A stretch of 20,780 bases of DNA from a virus. Shown here piece by piece: positions 7,827 to 14,115 of this stretch; the first letter of the stretch is position 1, and every line of letters begins with the position of its first letter. Location: positions 1 to 20,780 of the IMG/VR virus record IMGVR_UViG_3300049732_000150, one strand, 5' to 3'. The notes below the pieces were generated by a model that was given only the letters and a program-made list of their open reading frames with translations, was not told where the DNA came from and did no database searches. A program made the translations under genes and the position numbers.

Positions 7827-8026
7827 CACGCCCGCCGCCGGATGGTGGTGGCCTGGTCGTCCACGGCCGCGGTGGCTCGGGCGCGATCGGTGTCGACCTG
7901 ATCGAGCGCGGGCTGAATCTCAGATTGGATGACGCGCTGCCATTCAGCCCAGACGGACGTGCGGATCTGCACCGTGCCCCCGGACGTGTAGCGGATCGCT
8001 TTCATTTGTTCGAAGACGTGATGCAC
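7826..8026 (-). CDS. Small helical protein of unknown function upstream of the glycosyltransferase fusion
   Basis: 66 residues from the GTG at 8026. That start is chosen over the in-frame ATG at 8005 because GGGGAGGGG lies just upstream of the GTG, while the ATG has no SD. The C-terminal two thirds (WAEWQRVIQSEIQPALDQVD onward) are predicted by eye to be one long charged helix. No membrane segment or known motif is visible. It begins just after the hairpin terminator and its stop overlaps the start of the fusion gene, so the two are co-translated and may work together. I do not recognise the family; a minor capsid, neck or accessory role is possible. Confidence 0.7.
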   Translation of the reverse strand: MHHVFEQMKAIRYTSGGTVQIRTSVWAEWQRVIQSEIQPALDQVDTDRARATAAVDDQATTIRRRA

Positions 8027-8057
8027 GAACCCCTCCCCTGACGTACCCGGTCGAAGA

Positions 8058-8090
8058 CCCCGGTCCAGCGGGAAGACGCCTGGACCGGGG
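8058..8090 (-). terminator. Hairpin terminator after the major capsid gene
   Basis: A perfect 11-base inverted repeat, CCCCGGTCCAG (8058-8068) and CTGGACCGGGG (8080-8090), with an 11-base loop, lies 20 bases after the capsid stop. The T-run downstream is poor (GTCTTCG), so it may be a partial terminator or an mRNA 3' end stabiliser rather than a full stop. The placement, directly after the most expressed gene and before lower-demand genes, is typical of phage late operons. Confidence 0.75.
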
Positions 8091-8110
8091 CTGGTGTCGC
8101 CGAACGTCAG

Positions 8111-9286
8111 TTAGCCGCTGACGCGGATGCGCGCCATCGCCGCCGGGTGGTACACCTCGACGGTGTATTCGCCCGCGATCAGCTCTTTCTCGTTGTCGCC
8201 CTGCCGACCGATCGGCAGGACCGTGAACGACCGTCCCTGCAGGTTCTTCACCTTGACGCGCTGCTTCGGCACGAGCAGGAGCTCGTCCGCGTCGAGCGCG
8301 CGGCTGAAGAAGACGTTCGCCTTGCCGAACGGACCCTCGTAGGTCCGCACGACCCGCTTGAAGCCTTCCGTCGCCGAGACGTCCTCGATCTTGCTGTCGT
8401 TCATGTTGGAGATCAGGCGGAAGTTCGTGCGGCCCGCGATGATGCCCCAGTCCTCGGTCTCGGGACTGGCGCCGGCGGACACGATGTTCTCCCACGCATC
8501 CCCGAGGTAGACGTGGGCGTTCGCCGTGAACGAGGCCACCGTGACCGTGGAGTTGATCGCGCCCGTGGCGCCGGTGATCCACTCCTTGAGGCCCTTCATC
8601 GTGCGCGTGGTCGTGGCCGACGCCAGCGAGTTGGCCGCGTTCAGCACGCCACGGGTCACTTCGACCTCGAGCGAGTACAGCGCCTGCTCCAGCGCCTTGC
8701 GGCGCTGCGTGTCCAGCATGTTCCGGCCGAAGCCGGCGAGCGCCTGGTTGGTACCCGAGACGGCGATCGGGATGTGGAACAGGCCGACCGTGTTGGCCCG
8801 GCGATCACCGAGGAGCCGCGTGCCACGCCCGTTGTGGTCGTCGCCTTCCACGCCGGCCGCCGCCGTGATCCAGAGCGTCCCGCCGACCGCGAGCGAACCG
8901 GAGCCGGCCGCCACCGCGCCGCCGTAGCCGCGCGCGAGCGTGATCGAATCCGCGCCGACGATCGACTTCACCTGGTAGTACTCCGGGTTGGCCGAGCGGT
9001 TGTGCAGGACCGTCCCGATGGTCAGCGCGAGGCCCTTGCCGTTGATGGCAATGGAGATGTCGCCGCCGGTCGTCGACGCGATCGCGGTGGAGGTGATGAC
9101 GCTGTTGGGCAGCGCGTAATCGTCCCACCACTCGTGCTTGGTGGACGTCGCCGGATCATCGGCATCGCCGAGCCAGCCGAGCAGGGTCAGTTCTTTCGGA
9201 TGCAGCTCGATCAGCGCGGCGGCCACGTCTTCCTGGACGCCGCTGATCGTGAGCAGTTCGTTCGAGGCAACACCGGTGAAAGGCAT
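8111..9286 (-). CDS. Major capsid protein, SU10 / DUF5309 type
   Basis: 391 residues with a strong SD (GAGGGAG, 5 bases before the ATG at 9286). The N-terminal helical region contains KHEWWDDYALP; a beta insertion (about 75-135) carries ISIAINGKGLALTIGTVLHN and SITLARGYGG, the 'RG-gg' turn found in SU10-type capsid proteins. A long central helix (MLDTQRRKALEQALYSLEVE) matches the HK97 spine helix, and the C-terminus (LIAGEYTVEVYHPAAMARI) matches the family ending. It follows the scaffold gene and precedes a hairpin terminator, as expected for the most abundant virion protein. The HK97 fold with an insertion domain is family knowledge; the assignment is from residue patterns and synteny. Confidence 0.92.
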   Translation of the reverse strand: MPFTGVASNELLTISGVQEDVAAALIELHPKELTLLGWLGDADDPATSTKHEWWDDYALPNSVITSTAIASTTGGDISIAINGKGLALTIGTVLHNRSANPEYYQVKSIVGADSITLARGYGGAVAAGSGSLAVGGTLWITAAAGVEGDDHNGRGTRLLGDRRANTVGLFHIPIAVSGTNQALAGFGRNMLDTQRRKALEQALYSLEVEVTRGVLNAANSLASATTTRTMKGLKEWITGATGAINSTVTVASFTANAHVYLGDAWENIVSAGASPETEDWGIIAGRTNFRLISNMNDSKIEDVSATEGFKRVVRTYEGPFGKANVFFSRALDADELLLVPKQRVKVKNLQGRSFTVLPIGRQGDNEKELIAGEYTVEVYHPAAMARIRVSG

Positions 9287-9320
9287 AGGGACTCCCTCTG
9301 TCTGTGCCGCCGCCGGTTAC

Positions 9321-10049
9321 TTAGCCCCGAGACGAGAGGGCATCGTTCGTCTGACGCGAGCGAATGTCAGCGCGATGCGCCTCGAGCGTGTCGTGGCCAG
9401 GCTTGGCGGAGGCGAGAGACTGCGTAAGCGACGCACCCGTCCGCGCCAGGCCCGTCCGGCTCGTGCCGGCGGCCTTGTGGTGCGGATGGTCGGTCAGGTA
9501 CGTCGTGACGAGACCCTCGAGAGAGACCGGCTTCTGGTCCTTATCGAGTCTGGGATTCCCGGGTTTGGCGAGGTCTTGCACGAACGGCTGGAACCCGTCG
9601 TCCAGCGCGATGTGCTTGTCGAGCAATTCCTTGATTTCTTCGATCGATTCGGCGCGGGCGCCGGCCTTGGCCGCCACGATGCCGAGCTCGTTCTTGACGA
9701 GCTCGCGGATGCGCGTCGTGCGCTTGTCGATCGCGGCCTGGCTCTTCGCGATCGTGTCGTCCTTCTCGGCGAGCGTCTTCGCGTGCCGCTCGTCGCGCTG
9801 CTGCTGAGCGGCGTCGAAGTTCTTGGTGCGCAGCGCTTCGGCTTCCTTCAGCTGCGAGGTCTCCAGCTCGAGGGCCTTCAGGCGTTCCCGGAGCACGGGA
9901 TCAGCGGACTGGCGCGCGGCTTCCTCGGCCGCGGCGGCCTTCGCCTTGCCGACGGCTTCACCGATGCGCTTGTCGAAAAACGTCTGCAGTTCCGCAGGCA
10001 GCGTCCCGATCTTGCCGTCGTCGCCGATCTCGATCTCGAGCTTGGGCAC
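9321..10049 (-). CDS. Capsid scaffolding protein
   Basis: 242 residues, highly charged and helical. Residues about 25-130 form a long coiled-coil rich in Ala, Glu, Lys and Gln (for example AVGKAKAAAAEEAARQ, RERLKALELETSQLKEAEAL). The C-terminal third is Gly/Ser/Thr-rich with short basic patches, consistent with the capsid-binding tail of phage scaffolds. It is directly upstream of the major capsid gene (34-base gap), the canonical position. The start at 10049 has AGGTG at close spacing and lies 4 bases after the previous stop. There is no recognisable protease motif, so it is a pure scaffold rather than a protease-scaffold fusion. It would be removed before DNA packaging. Confidence 0.9.
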   Translation of the reverse strand: MPKLEIEIGDDGKIGTLPAELQTFFDKRIGEAVGKAKAAAAEEAARQSADPVLRERLKALELETSQLKEAEALRTKNFDAAQQQRDERHAKTLAEKDDTIAKSQAAIDKRTTRIRELVKNELGIVAAKAGARAESIEEIKELLDKHIALDDGFQPFVQDLAKPGNPRLDKDQKPVSLEGLVTTYLTDHPHHKAAGTSRTGLARTGASLTQSLASAKPGHDTLEAHRADIRSRQTNDALSSRG

Positions 10050-10053
10050 CTGG

Positions 10054-10236
10054 CTACCTCAGATTCCGACTCAGCCGCTCGTCGAGCGTCCTGGTGATGG
10101 CGTCCTCGTCCTCGCGGCTCACGCCGAAGAACTCGCGCACGACCTTGCGCCGCCCGGCGCCGGTGATCTGGTGGTACGCGGCCTTCTCGGCGGGTGGCAC
10201 GCGGCGGCTCTTCTGGATGAGCGTCTGGCGCGGCAT
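10054..10236 (-). CDS. Small basic protein of unknown function in the head operon
   Basis: A 60-residue basic protein whose ATG (10236) directly abuts the stop of the preceding gene (TAAATG). It contains a basic N-terminus (MPRQTLIQKSRRVPP) and a helical, charged C-terminus (FFGVSREDEDAITRTLDERL). It ends 4 bases before the scaffold start, so it sits in the head operon. I do not recognise the family. The size, the charge pattern and its location between a neck-type protein and the scaffold would fit a small assembly factor. Its tight fit between two firm genes on the same strand is the best evidence that it is real. Confidence 0.75.
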   Translation of the reverse strand: MPRQTLIQKSRRVPPAEKAAYHQITGAGRRKVVREFFGVSREDEDAITRTLDERLSRNLR

Positions 10237-10524
10237 TTACTGAATCCGCAGCGTGACGCCCTCGGCGTCGGGCTGCACCGTGATGGCCTGGAGCATGCGG
10301 CCGCTCACCTCGAGGTCGGGCGTCGTGCTCATGCCCTCGGCGGCGAGCTGCTTGGCGTAGGACGGGCTGTACGGAGCGAACGGGCGGCCGTCGACGTCGC
10401 GGCCGGCCTTGGTGCGGCGGATGATGCGCTCGCGCTGATCATGGCCGACGGCACGCCAATCCTCTCGGGTGAGCAGATCCAGCTCGGTCAAGGGTGGAAA
10501 GTTGCGCGTGACGACAACCGGCAT
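10237..10524 (-). CDS. Virion morphogenesis / neck-type protein
   Basis: 95 residues from the ATG at 10524 (PVVVTRNFPP follows). The core RRTKAGRDVDGRPFAPYSPSYAKQ followed by TPDLEVSGRMLQAITVQ matches the pattern of Mu gpG / HK97 gp10-like tail completion and morphogenesis proteins, in which a helical N-terminus is followed by 'G.D.dG.pFapYs..Y' and 'L..tG.m...i'. It would join head to tail or complete the neck. It is the first gene of the scaffold/capsid operon, and its start codon lies inside an operator-like palindrome (10524-10539), so transcription probably begins within a few bases of the start. There is no clear SD, which fits a leaderless or near-leaderless message. Family usually 100-150 residues, so this is a short member. 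Confidence 0.72.
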   Translation of the reverse strand: MPVVVTRNFPPLTELDLLTREDWRAVGHDQRERIIRRTKAGRDVDGRPFAPYSPSYAKQLAAEGMSTTPDLEVSGRMLQAITVQPDAEGVTLRIQ

Positions 10525-10568
10525 GTCAGACGGCTGACATTGTGCGCCTGACACTGTCAACGAGTCAA
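10524..10568. promoter_or_regulatory. Operator cluster and probable promoter of the scaffold/capsid operon
   Basis: This divergent gap holds a perfect palindrome TGTCAG-N4-CTGACA (10524-10539), a second one TGACA-C-TGTCA (10549-10559), and between them TGACATTGTGCGCC (10535-10548), identical to an element in the portal promoter region. On the minus strand TTGACT (10563-10568) and CACAAT (10539-10544), 18 bases apart, could be the -35 and -10 boxes for the neck/scaffold/capsid genes. The palindromes overlap the boxes and the likely start point, so binding would repress transcription. The palindromes are seen directly; the promoter and regulator are inferred. Confidence 0.6.
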
Positions 10569-10599
10569 GAGGCCTGTCGGAAGCCTGACGCTTTCGCGT

Positions 10600-10605
10600 T
10601 ACTAT
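10600..10605 (+). promoter_or_regulatory. Possible -10 box (TACTAT) of the TM2 gene, implying a leaderless message
   Basis: TACTAT, a TANNNT-type -10, ends 8 bases before the ATG at 10614. No SD lies upstream of that ATG and no good -35 is seen. If used, transcription would start at or within a couple of bases of the start codon. Confidence 0.4.
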
Positions 10606-10613
10606 CCCCGGCT

Positions 10614-10940
10614 ATGACTGACACCCCAGCCAAAGGTCTCGACGAGAAGTACTGCGAATCCTGCGGCCAGGTCATCAAGATCCGGGCCGAGCTGTGTCCG
10701 AAGTGCGGCGTGCGCCAGCGCGCGGCGGCGGGATCGAGCGAGAAGAGCAAGGTCGCGGCGGGCCTCCTTGGCATCTTCCTCGGGGGCATCGGCGTCCACA
10801 AGTTCTACCTGGGCCAGACCGGCCTGGGCGTCGTGTACCTGGTGTGTTGCTGGACGTTCATCCCGGCCATCGTGGGCTTCGTCGAGGGGATCGTGCTCCT
10901 GTCGATGAACGACCAGCGGTTCGCGGAGAAGTACGCCTAG
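10614..10940 (+). CDS. Zinc-ribbon / TM2-domain membrane protein (moron gene)
   Basis: 108 residues, the only well-supported plus-strand gene. Residues 13-33 form a zinc ribbon with two CxxC knuckles (C14/C17 and C28/C31). A basic Ser/Lys linker (36-46) follows, then a TM2 domain: hydrophobic helix about 47-62, the hallmark GVHKFYLG turn at 60-67, and a second helix about 70-96 (LGVVYLVCCWTFIPAIVGFV). It should be an inner-membrane protein. Its strand is opposite to the surrounding structural genes and it has its own promoter-operator region, so it is best read as cargo expressed independently, perhaps during lysogeny. TM2 proteins have no settled function; superinfection exclusion is one guess. 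Its TAG stop overlaps the stop of the convergent HTH gene within a shared CTAG. Confidence 0.88.
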   Translation: MTDTPAKGLDEKYCESCGQVIKIRAELCPKCGVRQRAAAGSSEKSKVAAGLLGIFLGGIGVHKFYLGQTGLGVVYLVCCWTFIPAIVGFVEGIVLLSMNDQRFAEKYA

Positions 10941-11209
10941 CTAGTCTCCGGTGAAGACTCCGGCTGTATAGCCGCTGCGCGGCTGGCCTGCGTCAGCGAG
11001 TCCTCGATCAGTTGTTCGATGTCTTGGCGACGGAACCACACGCGCCGGCCGCCGGCGAACCGAACTATCGGGAGTAGACCGCGGTAATGGAGGTCCATGA
11101 TGCTCTTGTACGGCAGGCCGATGATCGTCGATGCCTGCTTGGCTGTGACGAGGACCGTGCCTGGTTTTGCTTCGCGAGACCGCTGTGACTGAGCCTGTTC
11201 GTTTGTCAT
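10937..11209 (-). CDS. AlpA/excisionase-like helix-turn-helix DNA-binding protein
   Basis: 90 residues from the ATG at 11209. A disordered polar N-terminus (1-17) precedes a MerR/AlpA-type winged HTH at about 18-66: VTAKQASTIIGLPYKSIMDLHYRGLLPIVRFAGGRRVWFRRQDIEQLI, with the recognition-helix turn and the 'G.rR.wfr..di' wing. The C-terminal 20 residues are low-complexity Ala/Ser/Pro. In other phages such proteins act as excisionases or as regulators of late or cargo genes. No integrase is in the window, so excision cannot be supported. It lies beside the convergent TM2 gene; the pair forms an inserted cassette in the head gene block and the HTH protein is a candidate regulator of the nearby operators. 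Confidence 0.82.
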   Translation of the reverse strand: MTNEQAQSQRSREAKPGTVLVTAKQASTIIGLPYKSIMDLHYRGLLPIVRFAGGRRVWFRRQDIEQLIEDSLTQASRAAAIQPESSPETS

Positions 11210-11221
11210 GCTCCGTATCGT

Positions 11222-11257
11222 CCGCCTGGTTTTTGTGAGGAAACCTCCGACAGGCGG
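11222..11257. other. Nested inverted repeat upstream of the HTH gene
   Basis: CCGCCTG (11222-11228) and CAGGCGG (11251-11257) are inverted repeats enclosing a second one, GAGG-AAA-CCTC (11237-11247). It lies in the 97-base gap between the 64-residue gene and the HTH gene. It may end the portal/MuF transcript, although no T-run follows on the minus strand, or serve as an operator for the HTH gene. No clear promoter is seen in this gap. Confidence 0.45.
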
Positions 11258-11306
11258 TTCGACGGCACGCGACGCCTGTGGTTCCGACGTACTGACCTCA
11301 ACCGGC

Positions 11307-11501
11307 TCATCGAAGCGTCGGTCGTGCAGGCGGCTTAGTAAGGCGGTACATCCGCTCCAGCTCGTGCACCTGACCGTACTGGGACGCCACCAGCGCCATG
11401 AACAGCACGGCCGCGGCGTCAGCGGTTGGTCCCGCCGTGCGCGCCTCGTCCAAGAGCGACCGGAGCTCTGCGCTGATGCGGATGTGGGGGTAGAGACTCA
11501 T
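11307..11501 (-). CDS. Small helical protein downstream of MuF, unknown function
   Basis: 64 residues starting at ATG 11501 inside the MuF stop (ATGA overlap), so translation is coupled to that gene. The N-terminus YPHIRISAELRSLLDEARTAG resembles a short strand followed by a helix, reminiscent of ribbon-helix-helix or tail-to-head accessory proteins, and the middle (TADAAAVLFMALVASQYGQVHELERMYRL) is helical and hydrophobic on one face. I do not recognise the family. It is the last gene before the HTH/TM2 cassette. The coupling and good codon usage support it as real. Confidence 0.7.
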   Translation of the reverse strand: MSLYPHIRISAELRSLLDEARTAGPTADAAAVLFMALVASQYGQVHELERMYRLTKPPARPTLR

Positions 11502-12247
11502 CGCGCCACCGCAATCCAGCTGTGCCGGCAGTTGTACCCACCCGCGGTAAGAAACACGTTCGGCAGCTGCTCGTTGTCGAGCGCGTCGATCTCGGCGCGG
11601 GTGAGTTCCTGCCCGAGGAGGTTCGCGCAGAAGTCGCGGGTCTTCGAATCCAGCGGCCCTTCGTACACGAACTTCTGGTCGGGTGGCAGCTCGTCGGCGC
11701 CGGCGGTCTCGGTCGCGCGCGCGAGCATCGAGGACAGCGTGTCGAAGAGCGTCGCAATACGGGCCCGGCCGAGGTCGGTCGCCGATTCGAGGTCCGCGAG
11801 GATCGTCGACACCGGCCGCGCCGTGATCGTCGCCTGCGTCACGCTCTGCCAGAGCTGGCGCGCGAGCTCGTCGCCGAGACCGAGGAGATCCGTCTGGGCC
11901 ATCTGCGCCATCGCCTGCAGCTTCGGCTGCGCGCCGGCGAGGAGCTGCGCGGCATCCGCCCGGACCCGCGCGTCCAGGAACGACCGCGCGTAGGCGCGGG
12001 CGGCCTCCTCGACGGACGTGACCGCCAGTCCGTCGTAACCAGCGTCGGTGAGGAGCTTGCGAATCTGCACGCGGAGCGTGACGACGCGCTGCGCGGTGAG
12101 CGCGCGCGCGATGCCTTCGTCGACGATGAGGGCGCGGAGGTCCTGGTCGGTGGCCTTGAGGACGCGGCGGAGTTCCTCGACGAACTGGTCGGTCAGGGCG
12201 GCGATGAGGCGCGCAATGTCACGGCCACGATCAGCGGGGTCAGGCAC
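11498..12247 (-). CDS. Minor head protein, MuF / SPP1 gp7-like
   Basis: 249 residues. The GTG start at 12247 overlaps the upstream stop by 8 bases, with GGAAG about 12 bases upstream. The first 190 residues are mostly helical and the C-terminus (about 190-249) has the typical MuF signature: FVYEGPLDSKTRDFCANLLG, then GGYNCRHSWIAV, in which the Asp/Thr-Arg-xx-C and the C-R-H-x-W cluster are conserved in phage head morphogenesis proteins. It sits downstream of the portal, as expected. MuF proteins are carried inside or at the portal vertex in low copy. There is no fused toxin or ADP-ribosyltransferase domain, which some MuF proteins carry; the protein ends 9 residues after the cysteine cluster. 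Confidence 0.9.
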   Translation of the reverse strand: MPDPADRGRDIARLIAALTDQFVEELRRVLKATDQDLRALIVDEGIARALTAQRVVTLRVQIRKLLTDAGYDGLAVTSVEEAARAYARSFLDARVRADAAQLLAGAQPKLQAMAQMAQTDLLGLGDELARQLWQSVTQATITARPVSTILADLESATDLGRARIATLFDTLSSMLARATETAGADELPPDQKFVYEGPLDSKTRDFCANLLGQELTRAEIDALDNEQLPNVFLTAGGYNCRHSWIAVAR

Positions 12248-12467
12248 GGCTGGCTTTTTCTTCCATATCCAGCTTCATAACGATCGCCTCAAACGCTTGA
12301 TCCCGCTGGAACTCGTGATGGAAGTGCAGGCGGCTGACGTGTTTCTGATCCGGCCAGTGAAGGGCGATGGTGAATGGCTCACCGCCGACAGTCAGGTTCT
12401 CCTTCGAGACCCTGAAGCATTGGCTGACGTTGATCAACTCATCGCCGACGTGTTGCCAGACCGGCAT
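12240..12467 (-). CDS. Small beta-rich protein of unknown function between portal and MuF
   Basis: 75 residues from the ATG at 12467, 4 bases after the portal stop; its TGA overlaps the MuF start by 8 bases. The sequence looks like a small all-beta protein with a final helix: DELINVSQCFRVSK, FTIALHWP, VSRLHFHHEF, then QAFEAIVMKLDMEE. It has no membrane segment. The region is visibly less GC-rich than its neighbours and includes codons rare elsewhere here (ATA, TTT, AAA), hinting at a more recent origin. Family not recognised; it resembles short regulatory or inhibitor-type proteins with a 'L.v.....VtLhF' core. Confidence 0.7.
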   Translation of the reverse strand: MPVWQHVGDELINVSQCFRVSKENLTVGGEPFTIALHWPDQKHVSRLHFHHEFQRDQAFEAIVMKLDMEEKASRA

Positions 12468-12471
12468 CAGG

Positions 12472-14040
12472 TCACGCCGCCTGCTGCCCTGGCTTCGGCG
12501 GTTCCGGCTTCGCCTTCGGCTGCCCCGCCTCCGCCATGCGCGCGGCCGAGGCCTCGACCAGTGCGGCCTGCTTCTCTTCGGCGGTCAGGATCGTCTGCGC
12601 GTCGATCTCGTCGTCGATCGTCGCAGCCTGCTCCGGCGTCGCTTCCGGCAGCAGCGCCTTGGCGGTGTCTTTCTTGAGCTGCTTCGCCGCCGTTGCACCC
12701 AGATCCAGCGTCAGCGCCTCGACCGTGCGCGCGATGATCGCGTCGAGGTCCGGGAGCGTGAACTCCTTCGGCCAGGCGGTCCGCGGCTGCACGCGCGCGA
12801 GCTCGGCCTTCCAGCGATCGCCGTAGACGGCACGGAAGACCAACTCGGTCAGCTTGCGCTCAGACCCCGCGCACTCCTTGGCGAACTTGGTCAGCGCCGC
12901 GCGCATGTCTTCGCGCTTGAGCCGCTTTGAATCGGCCGCTTCGGCGTCGCGGGAATCGCCTTCCCAGGAGACCAGCGCGTTCCGGTAACAGGCGCGCACG
13001 ACGCGATCAATCTCGCGATGGTAGCCCTCGAGGCTCGTGCCAGACGGCTCGAGCAGGTTCGCCGGGTTGCGCGAGAAGAGCACGGACTGCGTGCCCGATT
13101 GCGAGCCGATGAGCGTGCGCTCCGACTCGACGTCACCGTCCTGCCCGATGGGCACGTTGATCATCGCGAAGGTCTGGCCCCGGAGGAGCTCACGCCCTTC
13201 CGACCCCATGTTGTAGAGGTCGAGGTACACCTGCGGATCGCCGAGGATGGACTTCCCGACGACCTTGATGAGGCTGCGCTTCCGGCTATAGAGCACCGCC
13301 ACCGGCAACACGCCGTAGTCGTGCTCGACCTTCTCGATTTCCGTGCCGCTGGCGTCGTAGGTCGTGTATGCCTTGGCGTCGATCACGCGCACGCGCAGGT
13401 CCGACGGCTTGGCGGCGACGTTCAGCGAGGCGCGTGGGGCGATGTCCAGGCACTTGATCGCCGTGAGCATCCCGCGCGCATCCGTCAGCCAGTCGATGAC
13501 GTCGAGCGGCGAGTACAGCGACGTCAGCGGGGCGGTCCGATCCGCGACGGTCTCAGCGTCCGACGGCGGTTCCGCCACCAGGAACGTGTGCCCGAACACG
13601 GCCGCCGGCACCCAGGCTTCCATCAGCACGTCATCGATCGATGCGCCGTTCCCGTCGGCGTCGGCCCACCAGAGGCGAATCGCCTCCTCGGGCTTGACGT
13701 CCTGGGCCACCGTGCGCGTCGGCAGCACGCCGAAGAGCGTGCCCTGCAGCGTGTCAACGATCGTCGACGCGATGTTTTCGTAGCGCGCCAGCTTCCAGCG
13801 CATGCGCAGCTTCGGCGACGGATTCATCGGCGACGGATTCGGCTGGCTACCGATTTTCTGGTTCTGGTCGTTCAGGACTGGGATGCTGTGGTCCTGCCAC
13901 TCGCGCGGGTGCGCGACGAGGTACGGTCGCCGGGCGTCGAGGAAGCCGCCGGCGCCCTCGTACACGTCGAAGAGCTGCGCCCAGACCGGTTGAAACTCTC
14001 GATAGAGCGGATGCTTCTGCGTCTGCTGGCGGGTGGCCAT
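12472..14040 (-). CDS. Portal protein
   Basis: 522 residues from the ATG at 14040 (MATRQQTQ). Features: N-terminal helical region with VYEGAGGFLDARRPYLVAHP, then LRMRWKLARYENIASTIVDTLQGTLF, a wing region with beta segments (SLYSPLDVIDWLTDARGML, LRVRVIDAKAYTTYD), the stem/crown helical region (about 300-420, SEGRELLRGQTFAMINVPIG and EADSKRLKREDMRAALTKFA), and a C-terminal charged, Ala/Gln-rich coiled tail. This pattern and the position between terminase and MuF mark it as the portal, a dodecamer at the head vertex. It resembles the DUF4055-type portal group, but that subgroup call is tentative. No SD is visible; the leader is about 10 bases if the promoter at 14057-14085 is used. Confidence 0.9.
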   Translation of the reverse strand: MATRQQTQKHPLYREFQPVWAQLFDVYEGAGGFLDARRPYLVAHPREWQDHSIPVLNDQNQKIGSQPNPSPMNPSPKLRMRWKLARYENIASTIVDTLQGTLFGVLPTRTVAQDVKPEEAIRLWWADADGNGASIDDVLMEAWVPAAVFGHTFLVAEPPSDAETVADRTAPLTSLYSPLDVIDWLTDARGMLTAIKCLDIAPRASLNVAAKPSDLRVRVIDAKAYTTYDASGTEIEKVEHDYGVLPVAVLYSRKRSLIKVVGKSILGDPQVYLDLYNMGSEGRELLRGQTFAMINVPIGQDGDVESERTLIGSQSGTQSVLFSRNPANLLEPSGTSLEGYHREIDRVVRACYRNALVSWEGDSRDAEAADSKRLKREDMRAALTKFAKECAGSERKLTELVFRAVYGDRWKAELARVQPRTAWPKEFTLPDLDAIIARTVEALTLDLGATAAKQLKKDTAKALLPEATPEQAATIDDEIDAQTILTAEEKQAALVEASAARMAEAGQPKAKPEPPKPGQQAA

Positions 14041-14056
14041 GCGGAGGTGTGTCCCG

Positions 14057-14085
14057 ATTATCGGGACCGCGGCGCACAATGTCAA
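14057..14085 (-). promoter_or_regulatory. Sigma70-like promoter for the portal operon
   Basis: On the minus strand TTGACA (14080-14085, perfect -35) is followed after exactly 17 bases by GATAAT (14057-14062, one mismatch to the -10 consensus). Predicted transcription starts near 14050, about 10 bases before the portal ATG. It is the best promoter match in the window and lies in the only substantial gap of the packaging region. The -10 sits within the palindrome TCCCGAT-T-ATCGGGA (14052-14066). Confidence 0.78.
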
Positions 14086-14107
14086 CGACGACGCACGGAC
14101 AATGTCC
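14071..14107 (-). promoter_or_regulatory. Operator-like sites at the portal promoter
   Basis: On the minus strand two related 11-base sites occur 23 bases apart: GGACA-T-TGTCC (14097-14107, perfect palindrome around one base) and TGACATTGTGC (14074-14084), the latter part of the 14-base TGACATTGTGCGCC also found at 10535-10548. The second site overlaps the -35 box, so a bound protein would block RNA polymerase. The regulator is not identified. Confidence 0.6.
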
Positions 14108-14115
14108 GACGCCGA

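Noticed and set aside
7826-8005. ATG start at 8005 for the small gene before the fusion enzyme
   Set aside because: No SD before it, whereas the GTG at 8026 has a very strong one.
10937-11209. Reading the HTH gene as proof of an integrating prophage
   Set aside because: AlpA-type proteins also act as regulators and no integrase or attachment site is in the window.
11222-11257. Calling the nested inverted repeat a definite terminator
   Set aside because: No T-run follows on the minus strand, and an operator role is equally possible.
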